Shown piece by piece: positions 42,938 to 51,050 of a stretch of 64,000 nt of DNA (positions are counted from its first letter, which is position 1; each line of letters starts with the position of its first letter). A program made the translations under genes and the position numbers. A model generated the notes under the pieces. That model saw only the letters and a list, made by a program, of their open reading frames with translations. It was not told the DNA's origin and searched no databases. The DNA comes from UBA7672 sp030824255 (GTDB lineage Bacteria; Pseudomonadota; Alphaproteobacteria; Caulobacterales; Hyphomonadaceae): contig OW818686.1 in NCBI GenBank assembly GCA_942493305.1, positions 1,116,001 to 1,180,000 of the forward strand, written 5' to 3'.

Positions 42938-43431
42938 TCGTTCGTCCCGCCGTGCAGGCGGACGCCGCCGCGATGGCGGAGCTTATCAATGCGATCATCG
43001 TGATCGGCGGCACGACAGCTTACGAAGCGCCGTTCGATGCCGTGTCGATGGAGGCGAGCTATATCGCCCTACCCGAGCTGGTGTCGTGCTTCGTGGCGGA
43101 GGACGCCGGCGGGGTCGTTGGCTTTCAGGGTTTGATGCGGTCGTTCGATCCGGACGATCCGCTGCCCGAGGGCTGGGCGACGATCGGCACGTTTGCGAGC
43201 GTTGGGATCACGCAGCGCGGCATCGGATCGGCGTTGTTTGCGCGGACGGTTGAGACTGCGCGGATGGCCGGGATTGCGGTGATCGACGCCACCATTCGCG
43301 CGGACAATATTGGCGGGCTGACTTTCTATCAGCGGCTGGGCTTTGTCGATTACGACCGGCTGAGCGCCGTGCCGCTGAGGGATGGGACGCCGGTGGATCG
43401 CGTGCGCAAGCGGTTCGACGTCCAAACCTGA
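42934..43431 (+). CDS. GNAT-family N-acetyltransferase
   Basis: A 165-residue acetyltransferase starting with GTG (42934), overlapping the previous stop codon (GTGA). The acetyl-CoA loop is visible as SVGITQRGIGSALFARTVETARMAG, with the final motif DNIGGLTFYQRLGFVDYDRL. It resembles phosphinothricin-acetyltransferase-like GNATs, but the substrate cannot be told. Translationally coupled to the AhpD-like gene. Confidence 0.9.
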   Translation: MIVRPAVQADAAAMAELINAIIVIGGTTAYEAPFDAVSMEASYIALPELVSCFVAEDAGGVVGFQGLMRSFDPDDPLPEGWATIGTFASVGITQRGIGSALFARTVETARMAGIAVIDATIRADNIGGLTFYQRLGFVDYDRLSAVPLRDGTPVDRVRKRFDVQT

Positions 43432-43442
43432 AAACGCCAAAA

Positions 43443-43825
43443 GCTCCACGACGCCGGAGCATCTGGAGGTTCGCTGTAGCTCTGGCCCCACATGGAGGGC
43501 CGGGGACGCGGGAGGCCCCGCGTGGTTGGCGTCGTTCAAGAAGGTTCGCGGCTCCCGCGTCCCCGTGCAGACATTTTCCGCCGGCTTCGAGCAATGGCGT
43601 CGTTTCAGCCATCTGACGTTGATGCGCCGCCGGCGTGCGGATCATGGGTGTCCATCCCATGGCTCCCGAAACGCGGAGTTTGATAGGCTGCCGGAGGGGG
43701 GCTTGGGCCCTCCAGCCTCCGCGTGCTCCCGAGCTTGCCTTATTAGGGTTTGGCACGGGCTTTCACGCTCATCTGCATCCACCCCGCACTGTTGAACATT
43801 GATCAGCTGCCCTCCAGCGGGGTGG
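43443..43825. ncRNA. Stem-loop-rich gene-free region (candidate structured RNA or repeat element)
   Basis: At least six inverted repeats follow one another in 383 bp without a credible gene: GCTCC/GGAGC (43443-43460), GGCCC/GGGCC (43484-43501), a 14-bp perfect stem 43501-43514 with 43552-43565 plus an inner CCGCG/CGCGG, CATGGG/CCCATG (43643-43661), a bulged hairpin with ACGCGGA/TCCGCGT, GGCTG/CAGCC and GAGGG/CCCTC (43671-43724), and CCACCCCGC/GCGGGGTGG (43779-43825). I see none of the conserved cores of tmRNA, RNase P RNA, SRP RNA or a group II intron. The strand is not known. Confidence 0.4.
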
Positions 43826-44016
43826 ACGCAGTCAGTATAGGCGAGCTTTTCATGCATACAGTTCTGAGCACGTGCTTCCCCCAACTTCTGCGGCTAGTGC
43901 GCTGAAATCCGGCCAGAAGATTCTTCTGTTTCCTCCGGATGGGGACAATGAGTTTCCACCGAAATATGCGTGGTCGCGCCGCTGATGCGTCGCGTTGCCG
44001 GGCGGGGGGCGCGCTT
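43826..44016. other. Gene-free spacer before Smr
   Basis: The remaining 190 bp of the gap hold only a small palindrome, CAGAAGA-T-TCTTCTG at 43913-43927, and no convincing ORF. Confidence 0.5.
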
Positions 44017-44526
44017 CTAATGGGGGCGCGGGGGGCGGAGGAAGATGTAGGTGGCGCCGGCGCCGCCGTGGCGGGGGTGGGCGGGGGCGTAGCCGGCGAG
44101 GAGGGGGCGGAGGCGGGGGTCCGCGATCCAGTCGAACAGGCGGGAGCGGAGGATGCCGGTTCCGAGGCGGCCCTTGCCGGTGATGACGAGGACGCAACGC
44201 GCGCCCTGCCCGGCCTGGCGCAGCAGGAACTCGACCAGCTCGCGATGCGCGGTGTCTTGCGTGTGGCCATGCAGATCGAGGCGCGCGTCGATCTCGTTCT
44301 GGCCGCGACGGATGCGGCGCTGGCCGGAGAGATCTTCGGGAAGGCTGGGCGGGCGGGGACGGGCTGGTGCCTGATCCTCGCGCGGTTGCGCGGCGGCGCG
44401 GGGCGCCAGGGGCTGGTCGACAGGTTCGGCGTCAGCCGGATCGAGCGCACGGCCGGGCGCGAGCCGCACGGTGCGGCCGACACGATGCCAGAGGCGTTTT
44501 TCTTCGGGCGTAAGCCGGCGGGTCAT
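44017..44526 (-). CDS. Smr-domain protein
   Basis: A 169-residue protein with a disordered basic/Pro-rich N-terminus and a C-terminal Smr domain (about 78-165). The LDLHGHTQDTAHRELVEFL motif and GKGRLGTGILRSRLFDWI motif are the family signatures. Small Smr proteins are thought to be nucleases or to bind nucleic acid; precise role here unknown. It lies 24 bp after the Tim44-like gene on the same strand. Confidence 0.92.
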   Translation of the reverse strand: MTRRLTPEEKRLWHRVGRTVRLAPGRALDPADAEPVDQPLAPRAAAQPREDQAPARPRPPSLPEDLSGQRRIRRGQNEIDARLDLHGHTQDTAHRELVEFLLRQAGQGARCVLVITGKGRLGTGILRSRLFDWIADPRLRPLLAGYAPAHPRHGGAGATYIFLRPPRPH

Positions 44527-44550
44527 GAGCGATCAATTGCCGGCGCCGGA

Positions 44551-45171
44551 TCAGGAGGCTGTGGTGACTTCGTCCAGCACCCAGTTCGGATTTTCCGTCT
44601 TCAGCGAGCGCTTGAACGTCCAGATTTCCTTGGCCTGGCGCAGGTTCTCGCCATCCGACAGATCGCTTTCGAACGCGACCAGAACACGCGCAACGTGGGC
44701 TGCGTCGACCGACGCCTCGACAATGCGGGCCTGGCGCAGGCGCATCAGGCGCACCGGTTCCGAACTGGCGCGTTCCCGATCCGTAATGGCGTCGCTGTAG
44801 GCTTCGTACACATCGTCATCGACGAGCTGTTTCAGGGTTTCGCGATCGCCATCGGCATAGGCGGTCACGATCATTTCGTAGGCCTTGCGGGCGCCACGGG
44901 TGAAATCATCGGGCAGGAAGGACGGATCCTCGACGGCGATGGCTTCCATGCCGGCGGCGGCGGGACCGGTGAAGGCCGGACGTTCGCGGCGCTTCTGGGC
45001 GGCGGCTTCGGCGGCGGCTTCATCTTCGCGCTGTTCGGCCGTGGCGACGGGCGCCTGGCGATAGCGGCGGGCGTTGGGTTCCGAACCGCTCTTCTGGCCG
45101 AGAACTGCATACAGGCGGGAAATCACGAAAACCGCGATGGCTGCCAGGATTATGAGGTCGATACTTAACAA
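44551..45171 (-). CDS. Tim44-like domain membrane-anchored protein
   Basis: A 206-residue protein with one N-terminal membrane anchor (residues 3-22), a charged Ala/Glu linker and a C-terminal Tim44-like domain (about 80-200) with FTRGARKAYEMIVTAYADGDRETLKQLVDDDVYEAYSDAITDRE. It belongs to the TimA group of alphaproteobacterial inner-membrane proteins related to mitochondrial Tim44. It is divergent from secB, which fits an envelope or export-related role, though this is inference. Confidence 0.9.
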   Translation of the reverse strand: MLSIDLIILAAIAVFVISRLYAVLGQKSGSEPNARRYRQAPVATAEQREDEAAAEAAAQKRRERPAFTGPAAAGMEAIAVEDPSFLPDDFTRGARKAYEMIVTAYADGDRETLKQLVDDDVYEAYSDAITDRERASSEPVRLMRLRQARIVEASVDAAHVARVLVAFESDLSDGENLRQAKEIWTFKRSLKTENPNWVLDEVTTAS

Positions 45172-45332
45172 GACAAACCTTCCGGTAGCGGATCGCGCTG
45201 ACGTCCAGCCTTACCATCCGTCGTTTAATATAGACACAAAACACGCCAAGTCAGCCCGTTGTTGCCGCCGTCGCAGCAGCGTGATAGCCGCCCACCCTTG
45301 TTCTGGCCGCTTTTTTCCGGACTCTTTTCGTC

Positions 45333-45872
45333 ATGACCGATACCCCGACCCCGGATTCCACCCCGCCTGCCGGCCAACCTGAGACCCAGCCGGGCCAGAA
45401 TGCGGGCCAGCCCGCCGGCCCGCCGATGATCCGGGTGCTCGCGCAGTACGTGAAGGATCTCTCCTTCGAGAACCCCGGCCTGTTCGCGACCCAGCAGGGC
45501 AGCAATGCCCCCGAGATCGAACTGGGTATTGACGTGAAGGTGGAGCCCGGCCCGCCGGAGCAGCAGATTTTCTCGGTCGAGCTGAAGCTCTCCGCGCGCG
45601 CCAAGCGGCAGGAGCAGATCGTGTTCATCGTCGAGCTGGTCTATGGCGGCGTGGTTCAGCTGCAGGACGCCAAGCGCGACGACGTGGAAGCGATGCTGCT
45701 GATCGAATGCCCGCGCCTGCTGTTCCCGTTCGCGCGCCGCATCATCGCCGACATCACCCGCGAGGGCGGCCATCCGCCGCTGATGATCGACCCGATCGAT
45801 TTCGTGGGGCTGTACCGCCAGCAGCGCCAGCGCGCGGAAGCCGCCGCGCAGGGACAGCCGCCGCAGGCGTAA
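45333..45872 (+). CDS. secB: Protein-export chaperone SecB
   Basis: A 179-residue SecB that keeps preproteins unfolded and hands them to SecA. The core IRVLAQYVKDLSFENPGLF, then SRVEL-like and GGVVQLQ, and the C-terminal ECPRLLFPFARRIIADITREGGHPPLMIDPIDFVGLYRQ are diagnostic. N-terminal Pro-rich and C-terminal Gln/Ala tails are short. secB next to dnaQ-coaE-aroE-maf near the origin is the Caulobacter arrangement; here an alcohol dehydrogenase gene lies between secB and dnaQ. Confidence 0.98.
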   Translation: MTDTPTPDSTPPAGQPETQPGQNAGQPAGPPMIRVLAQYVKDLSFENPGLFATQQGSNAPEIELGIDVKVEPGPPEQQIFSVELKLSARAKRQEQIVFIVELVYGGVVQLQDAKRDDVEAMLLIECPRLLFPFARRIIADITREGGHPPLMIDPIDFVGLYRQQRQRAEAAAQGQPPQA

Positions 45873-45898
45873 TCAACCAAGGCGATCCAACGTGGTCC

Positions 45899-46015
45899 GC
45901 TCATCCCGACGAAAGTCGGGATCCAGGAACAGCCGTGCGGTATTCTCTGGCCTGGAGCCGGAAGCCTGAACACGTCTCACCGTCAGCCCTGGATCCCGGC
46001 GTTCGCCGGATGAGC
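45899..46015. repeat. Pair of inverted REP-like palindromes
   Basis: The unit GCTCATCCCGACGAAAGTCG (continuing to 45927) is repeated in inverse orientation at 45988-46015, each with its own small hairpin (CCCGAC/GTCGGG and CGGC/GCCG). The pair fills the spacer between secB and the convergent dehydrogenase gene and may act as a bidirectional transcription end. Confidence 0.65.
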
Positions 46016-46052
46016 GGGGATGGGCCGGTGGGCTGTTGCGCAGGGCTTGGAC

Positions 46053-47090
46053 CTAGCATTCCAGCACCATCTTCAGCGCGCCGTCGCGGCGGTCGTTGAA
46101 CATCGCGTAGGCGTGTGCGCCATCCGCGAGCGGCATGCGATGGGAGATCATCGCTTCGGGCTTGAGGCGGCCCGAGCGGACCATGGGCACGAGGTCTGGC
46201 CAGTGGACCATCACCGAGCAGAGGCTTGTGCGGAAGGTGAGGCCCTTGTTGAAGGCGAGCGCCATCGGGAAGGGAAACTGTTTCGTCTGGTTGACGCCGA
46301 TGGTGGAGACGGTGGCCTGTTTGCCTGCAAGCTGAAGCGCAAGCTTCAGCGTGGCGTCGGCGCCGACTGCTTCGATGACGCTGCCGGCGAGCGCGCCCCT
46401 GGTGTGCTCCTTGAGCAGCGCCTTCTCGTCGCCGGGATCGAGCGCGATGGCGCCAAGCTTTTCCGCCATGGCGCGCCGTTCGGGCACGAGGTCTGCTGCA
46501 TACACGCGTGAGGCGCCGAGCGCGTAGGCGATCTCCACCGCCATCAGGCCGATGGGGCCGAGGCCGACGACGGCGACCGTGCCGCCGGGACGGATGTCTG
46601 CGTTCTTCGCGCCGAGATAGGCGGTGGGCAGATTGTCGGTGAGCATGAGGGCCTGATCGTATGTCAGGCCTTCAGGGATAAGCGCGGCGTTGTGATCCGC
46701 GTGAGGAACCATGACGGCTTCGGCCTGGCAGCCGGGGAGCGCATGGCTGAGCCCATAGCAACCGCCGGCATTGCGATCGCAGCGCACGACATCCCCTGCC
46801 CGGCATGGCGCGCAGAGACCGCAGCCGACGGAGGCCGAGATCATCACCCGGTCGCCGACCTTCAGGCTTTCGACATGAGCGCCGACTTCAACGATTTCGC
46901 CGACGGCTTCGTGGCCGACGCAGAAGCCGACATCATCGCTGAAACCGTGGCCCTGATAGATGTGGAGATCGCTGCCGCAAATGCCGCACGCTTTCACGCG
47001 CACGAGGGCGGCATGGGGCGCGGTGACTTTCGCATCGGGGATCGTCTCGAAGCGGATGTCTTTTGCGGCGTGGTAGGTGAGCGCTTTCAT
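46053..47090 (-). CDS. Zinc-dependent medium-chain alcohol dehydrogenase
   Basis: A 345-residue MDR enzyme. The catalytic zinc ligands are Cys38 (CGICGSDLH), His60-Glu61 (VGHEAVG) and a later Cys; the structural zinc lobe is CGLCAPCRAGDVVRC. The NAD(P)-binding motif is VAVVGLGPIGLMAVEIA. Similar proteins oxidise alcohols, sorbitol or formaldehyde; substrate unknown. It lies between secB and dnaQ with REP elements on one side. Confidence 0.92.
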   Translation of the reverse strand: MKALTYHAAKDIRFETIPDAKVTAPHAALVRVKACGICGSDLHIYQGHGFSDDVGFCVGHEAVGEIVEVGAHVESLKVGDRVMISASVGCGLCAPCRAGDVVRCDRNAGGCYGLSHALPGCQAEAVMVPHADHNAALIPEGLTYDQALMLTDNLPTAYLGAKNADIRPGGTVAVVGLGPIGLMAVEIAYALGASRVYAADLVPERRAMAEKLGAIALDPGDEKALLKEHTRGALAGSVIEAVGADATLKLALQLAGKQATVSTIGVNQTKQFPFPMALAFNKGLTFRTSLCSVMVHWPDLVPMVRSGRLKPEAMISHRMPLADGAHAYAMFNDRRDGALKMVLEC

Positions 47091-47187
47091 GGGTCATGTC
47101 TCCGCCTTCAGTGTAGCGGGGATGGCCGGGACGGGAAGCTGGCTAGAATCTATCCGGCCGCTTCGCAGCGGAGGGAGGACAAGGCGG

Positions 47188-47886
47188 TCAGCCGAACTTC
47201 TTCCAGATGGCGTTGTCGCCGAAGGTGTCGATGTAGGCGGCGTGCGCGGCAATCTCTTCAGCGGTCAGGAGCGGGGCGAGCGGCGTCGGGCGGTGGCGCT
47301 GGGGCTTGTAGACGACCTGGACGGGGTTGCCATTGTTGCCGGCAAAGTCGAAGGCGCGTTCGCGGCCGCCGCGCAGTTCGAGATAGGCGCGGGCGAGCAG
47401 CTGGGCGTCGAGCAGCGCGCCGTGGAGGACGCGATCCTCGATCGAGATGTTGAACCGCTTGCAGACCGCATCGAGCGAGGCCGGCGAGCCGGGACGATGT
47501 TCGCGCGCCAGCACCAGCGTGTCGATGAAGCGTTCCTTCGCGAATTGCGGGCGTCCGAGGCGAAGAAGTTCTGCATTCAGAAAGCCGCGGTCGAATTCGG
47601 CGTTGTGGGCGACGATAGTTGAATCGCCGAAGAATTCCAGCAGCTGGTCGACGACCTTGTCGAAGCTCGGCTTGCCATAGAGCGTTTCGTTGGTGATGCC
47701 GGTGATGCGGACGGTGGCCTCGGACACGGGGCGGCCGGGGTTGATGTACATCTGGAATTCGCGGCCGGTGGGCAAATAGTTCACCAGCTCGACGCAGCCG
47801 ACCTCGACGATGCGGTCAGCCAGCTTCGGATCGGGGTGATCCGGGTTGAGGCCGGTTGTTTCGGTGTCGAAGACGATCTCGCGCAT
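47188..47886 (-). CDS. dnaQ: DNA polymerase III epsilon subunit (3'-5' exonuclease)
   Basis: A 232-residue DnaQ proofreading subunit. Exo I is VFDTETTGLNPDHPD (Asp7, Glu9), Exo II is VAHNAEFDRGFLNAEL, and Exo III is LHGALLDAQLLARAYLEL. It starts 9 bp after the coaE stop codon. First of the origin-side genes transcribed away from oriC: ppsR, maf, aroE, coaE, dnaQ. Confidence 0.97.
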   Translation of the reverse strand: MREIVFDTETTGLNPDHPDPKLADRIVEVGCVELVNYLPTGREFQMYINPGRPVSEATVRITGITNETLYGKPSFDKVVDQLLEFFGDSTIVAHNAEFDRGFLNAELLRLGRPQFAKERFIDTLVLAREHRPGSPASLDAVCKRFNISIEDRVLHGALLDAQLLARAYLELRGGRERAFDFAGNNGNPVQVVYKPQRHRPTPLAPLLTAEEIAAHAAYIDTFGDNAIWKKFG

Positions 47887-47895
47887 GGGACGATT

Positions 47896-48513
47896 TTAGG
47901 TTGCTTCGCGCGAATTGGCGATGCGGTGGCGTAGCTGGCTGAGGATTTCGTCCACACGTTCCTCGGCGTGGGCAAAGCCCAGACTGGTGTCGATGACAAA
48001 ATCGGCCTGTTCGCGCTTGATCGCATCCGGAACCTGGCGGGCGACGATGGCCTCGAATTCGGCCTCGGTCATCTGGCCACGGGCGAGGACGCGCGCGCGC
48101 TGGACGTCGGCCGGGGCGCTGACCACGAGGATGGCGTCGGCGCGCTTGTTCCCGCCGGTTTCGAAGAGAAGCGGGATGTCGAGGACAACAATGTCGTGGC
48201 CATCGGCCGCCGCCTGTTCGAGGAAAGCGCGCTGCAGGCCGCCGACGATGGGGTGGACGATGTCCTCCAGTCTTTTCATGGCGGCGGCATCGTCGATGAC
48301 ACGCTGGCGCAGCTTCGGGCGGTCTATGCCGCCCTCCCCGCTGGTGACGCCGGGAAATTCGGCCTCGATCGGGGCGACGGCTGCGCCGCCCGGCGCATAG
48401 ACGCGGTGGACGGCGGCGTCGGCGTCATAGACGGGGATGCCGCGCGCCGCGAACATGGCGGCGGTGGCGGACTTGCCCATGCCGATGGAGCCGGTGAGCG
48501 CGAGCCGGATCAT
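47896..48513 (-). CDS. coaE: Dephospho-CoA kinase
   Basis: A 205-residue kinase for the last step of coenzyme A synthesis. Start at 48513 (MIRLALTGSIGMGKSATAAMFAARG) with P-loop GSIGMGKS at residues 8-15, then DADAAVHRVY, and VVLDIPLLFETG and LVVSAPADVQRARVLAR. It overlaps aroE by 4 bp. Confidence 0.97.
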   Translation of the reverse strand: MIRLALTGSIGMGKSATAAMFAARGIPVYDADAAVHRVYAPGGAAVAPIEAEFPGVTSGEGGIDRPKLRQRVIDDAAAMKRLEDIVHPIVGGLQRAFLEQAAADGHDIVVLDIPLLFETGGNKRADAILVVSAPADVQRARVLARGQMTEAEFEAIVARQVPDAIKREQADFVIDTSLGFAHAEERVDEILSQLRHRIANSREAT

Positions 48514-49325
48514 GTTCGTCTGGCGACTTCGGCGCGGCAATCAGAGAGCGCGGCGCCAAGGTCGGGCTTGATGCCGAACCAGAGTTCGAACGCCGCACCT
48601 GCCTGGGCGATCAACATGCCGAGACCGTCATGCGGGATCCAGCCGGCGGCCTCGGCGGCTTTCAGCGCAGGGGCTGCGGCCTTGCCGTAGGTGAGATCGA
48701 GGAAGGGGCGGTGCTTGCCGGGGCTGAGCGGCGGCAAGGCAGCGCCGGCGTGGCCGAGGCTGGCGGAGTTCACGACGATATCGGCCTCGGCGGAGAGACG
48801 TTCGATCTCATCGAGGCCGACACTATCGGCGTGTGGCGCGAGTTCCGTTGCGAGGGCGCGCGCGTTTTCGATCGAGCGGTTGGCGATGGTGAGGCGGGCG
48901 TTGATGCGGTTCAGGCTGACAATGGCGGCGCGTGCGGCGCCCCCTGCCCCGATCAGGAGCACGTTGAGGCTTTCGGGCTCGCGGCCAAGCGCGGCGCCGA
49001 GAGCGACTTCGAAACCTTCAATGTCTGTGTTGTGGGCTGTCCATGTCTCGCCGTCGCGCACGAGCGTGTTCGCAGCGCCGACCTTGCGCGCCTCGGGAGA
49101 AGATTTCGCGGCGGCGTTGAGGGCTGCGATCTTGTGCGGCAGCGTGATGTTGAGGCCGGAATAGATCTGCGACATGGCGCGCAGGTCTGGCGCGGCGTCC
49201 TTCGACTGCAGATGAATGCGGGAATAGTGCGCGTCGAGACCGTGGCTCTGCATCCAGCCATTGTGGATCAGCGGCGAGAGGGAGTGCGCGACGGGATCGC
49301 CGACGACGGCGTACTGTCCTGTCAT
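48510..49325 (-). CDS. aroE: Shikimate dehydrogenase
   Basis: A 271-residue AroE, which reduces 3-dehydroshikimate with NADPH. Start at 49325 (MTGQYAVVGDPVAHSLSPLIHNGWM). The shikimate-binding SLSPLIHN and NITLPHK (catalytic Lys) motifs and NADP-binding GAGGAARAAIVSL with ANRSIENA are intact. Start overlaps the maf stop by 4 bp; end overlaps the coaE start by 4 bp. Confidence 0.97.
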   Translation of the reverse strand: MTGQYAVVGDPVAHSLSPLIHNGWMQSHGLDAHYSRIHLQSKDAAPDLRAMSQIYSGLNITLPHKIAALNAAAKSSPEARKVGAANTLVRDGETWTAHNTDIEGFEVALGAALGREPESLNVLLIGAGGAARAAIVSLNRINARLTIANRSIENARALATELAPHADSVGLDEIERLSAEADIVVNSASLGHAGAALPPLSPGKHRPFLDLTYGKAAAPALKAAEAAGWIPHDGLGMLIAQAGAAFELWFGIKPDLGAALSDCRAEVARRT

Positions 49326-49954
49326 TGTTGCAGCACGCCGCGATCGCGGAGCCATTGCATCAGCGGAAGCAGCGGCATGCCGAGGATGGAGAAGTAATCG
49401 CCGTCGATGCGATCGAAGAGTTGCGAGCCGAGGCCCTCGAGCTGGTAGCAGCCGACGCTTTCGAAGGCGGCGTCGCCAATGGTGTCGAGGTAATCTTCGA
49501 GGAAGGCTTCGGAGAAGTTGCGGACGCGAAGGCGCGGCTGGGCAAGGTGACGCCAGACGGGCGCGCCGTCGATGCAGGCGACGATGGCGCCCTGGAGGAT
49601 GTGCGTCTTGCCGCGAAGCTGGCGCAGGATGTTGGCGGCTTCGGCGCGGGTGGAGACCTTATCCAGCCCCTGCCCGTCGAGATCGAGCATCTGGTCGCAG
49701 CCGAGGACGATGCCGGCGTGCGAGATCGACACCTTCAACGCCTTGGTTTCGGCCAGCAAATCGGCCTGTTTCGCGACGGTTGCCCCTTCAGCACGAAGTG
49801 CGTCCTTGAGTGCGTCTTCATCGACGCCCGAGCCGATCTGTTCAAACGTCAGGCCGGCGGCGGTGAGCACGGCGGCGCGCGCCTTGCTCTTCGAGGCGAG
49901 GATGATGCGGTGTTCGGGCGACGCGCTCATTCCCGGTGTTCGCTGCTCGCTCAA
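49322..49954 (-). CDS. maf: Maf-like nucleotide pyrophosphatase
   Basis: A 210-residue Maf-family house-cleaning NTP pyrophosphatase. RIILASKSKARAAVLTAAGLTFEQIGSGVDE is the N-terminal motif; VLGCDQMLDLDGQ and GDYFSILGMPLLPL follow. Two starts are possible. TTG at 49954 has AGGAG 8 bp upstream inside ppsR and overlaps its stop codon by 4 bp, like the other joints of this chain; ATG at 49930 (202 residues) lacks a ribosome site. I favour the TTG. Confidence 0.93.
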   Translation of the reverse strand: MSEQRTPGMSASPEHRIILASKSKARAAVLTAAGLTFEQIGSGVDEDALKDALRAEGATVAKQADLLAETKALKVSISHAGIVLGCDQMLDLDGQGLDKVSTRAEAANILRQLRGKTHILQGAIVACIDGAPVWRHLAQPRLRVRNFSEAFLEDYLDTIGDAAFESVGCYQLEGLGSQLFDRIDGDYFSILGMPLLPLMQWLRDRGVLQQ

Positions 49955-50769
49955 CGCTCATGCTCCTGGATGATGTTGAGAATGGCGGCGGCGGTTTCCT
50001 CGACCGAGCGACGGCTTACGTCGATGGTCGGCCATTTCATGCGCGCATAGAGACGGTTGGCCGCCGTGATCTCCTGCTGGACGGTTTCCTCGTCGGCGTA
50101 GGAGGTGTCGGGCTGTTCGTTGAGGGACAGCAGGCGATGGCGGCGGATCTGCACAAGCCGGTCAGGCGAAATCTTCAACCCGACGACGAGCGGCGCATCG
50201 GGGCCTGTGAGTATCTCGGGAACATCGACGCCGGGAACCAGCGGGACGTTCGCCGCCTTCACGCCGCGATTGCCGAGATAGACGCAGGTGGGCGTCTTGG
50301 ATGTGCGTGAAACGCCGACGAGAACGACGTCCGCCTCGCGCAGGCGTTCGGTGTGCTGGCCGTCATCGTGCTGGAGCGCGAAGTTGATCGTTTCGATGCG
50401 CGCGAAGTATTCAGCGTCCAGGTGATACTGGCCGGCGACCTTGTGAGCGGAGGCAAGGCCGAGATAGCGCGACAGCATGTTCACAGCCGGATCGATGACG
50501 GCGAGCGTCGGCGATCCGATCTCGCGGCAGCGTTCCTCCAGCCGGTTGCGCAGGGTTTCGTCGGTGATGGTGTAGAGGACGACGCCGGGAGCGCCTTCGA
50601 TTTCCTTCAGCACGCGCTCGAGCTGTTTCGGGCTGCGCACCAGATAGTAGTTGTGTTCGAGCGGGGCGACGTTGTCGAACTGTGCACAGGCTGCGCGCAT
50701 GACCGCGTTGAGGGTCTCGCCGGTCGAATCCGACACAAGATGCACGTTGAAATAGGTCTCGTAGGTCAT
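49951..50769 (-). CDS. ppsR: Pyruvate, phosphate dikinase regulatory protein (DUF299)
   Basis: A 272-residue bifunctional kinase/pyrophosphorylase that switches pyruvate phosphate dikinase or PEP synthase. Start at 50769 (MTYETYFNVHLVSDSTGETLNAV). The P-loop-like VVLVGVSRTSKTPTCVYLGNRGVKAANVPLV is diagnostic. In Caulobacter the homologue (RP001/DUF299) is the gene flanking the chromosomal origin opposite hemE; here the same gap follows. Confidence 0.95.
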   Translation of the reverse strand: MTYETYFNVHLVSDSTGETLNAVMRAACAQFDNVAPLEHNYYLVRSPKQLERVLKEIEGAPGVVLYTITDETLRNRLEERCREIGSPTLAVIDPAVNMLSRYLGLASAHKVAGQYHLDAEYFARIETINFALQHDDGQHTERLREADVVLVGVSRTSKTPTCVYLGNRGVKAANVPLVPGVDVPEILTGPDAPLVVGLKISPDRLVQIRRHRLLSLNEQPDTSYADEETVQQEITAANRLYARMKWPTIDVSRRSVEETAAAILNIIQEHER

Positions 50770-50832
50770 TCGCGCGCGAGGCTTCCCCTGCCCGTCATGT
50801 GAGGCACTTACCCAATAGCTCTGGGGAGTAAA

Positions 50833-50841
50833 TGTGGACAA
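50833..50841 (-). promoter_or_regulatory. DnaA-box-like site
   Basis: TGTGGACAA, complement TTGTCCACA, one mismatch from TTATCCACA. Confidence 0.6.
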
Positions 50842-50879
50842 CCCAGGCGCCGGATTCGGCACACGGTTGAGTCACACGC

Positions 50880-50888
50880 TTATCGACA
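50880..50888 (+). promoter_or_regulatory. DnaA-box-like site
   Basis: TTATCGACA, one mismatch from TTATCCACA; the same nonamer occurs in a palindrome at 33180. Confidence 0.55.
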
Positions 50889-50956
50889 GGTGGAAAGACT
50901 GGAGAAGACTCTTCGATTCGGCCCCCATGAGTCACGTGCCGGGGACTCGACTCTCG

Positions 50957-50972
50957 TTAAGCACTTGTTAAC
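50957..50972 (+). promoter_or_regulatory. CtrA binding site in oriC
   Basis: TTAAGCACTTGTTAAC fits TTAA-N7-TTAAC exactly. In Caulobacter CtrA bound to such sites blocks initiation in swarmer cells. Confidence 0.75.
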
Positions 50973-50979
50973 CAAGGTC

Positions 50980-50995
50980 TTAATGAAACGTTAAC
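50980..50995 (+). promoter_or_regulatory. CtrA binding site in oriC
   Basis: TTAATGAAACGTTAAC fits TTAA-N7-TTAAC exactly and lies 7 bp after the first site. Confidence 0.75.
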
Positions 50996-51041
50996 GGCTG
51001 AATCGGAGTCGGAACGTTAGGTGATTCACGGTTAGTGGATG

Positions 51042-51050
51042 TGTGGACGA
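51042..51050 (-). promoter_or_regulatory. DnaA-box-like site
   Basis: TGTGGACGA, complement TCGTCCACA, two mismatches from the consensus. Confidence 0.45.

Noticed and set aside
43069..43756. Minus-strand ORFs (182 and 156 codons) across the stem-loop region and GNAT gene
   Set aside because: They run antisense through the GNAT gene, have no ribosome site and no recognisable fold; the inverted repeats explain the sequence better.
43443..43825. tmRNA, RNase P RNA, SRP RNA or 6S RNA
   Set aside because: I looked on both strands for the tag-peptide codons, the GAGGAAAGTCC and ACAGAA cores and the GGTCCGGAAGGAAGC loop; none is present.
43939..45168. 409-codon plus-strand ORF opposite Smr and Tim44-like genes
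   Set aside because: Gly/Ala/Arg-rich translation without motifs, antisense to two recognised genes; a shadow frame typical of GC-rich DNA.
50929..50940. CACGTG at 50934 as another parS
   Set aside because: Only the central hexamer matches; the TGTTT/AAACA arms are missing.
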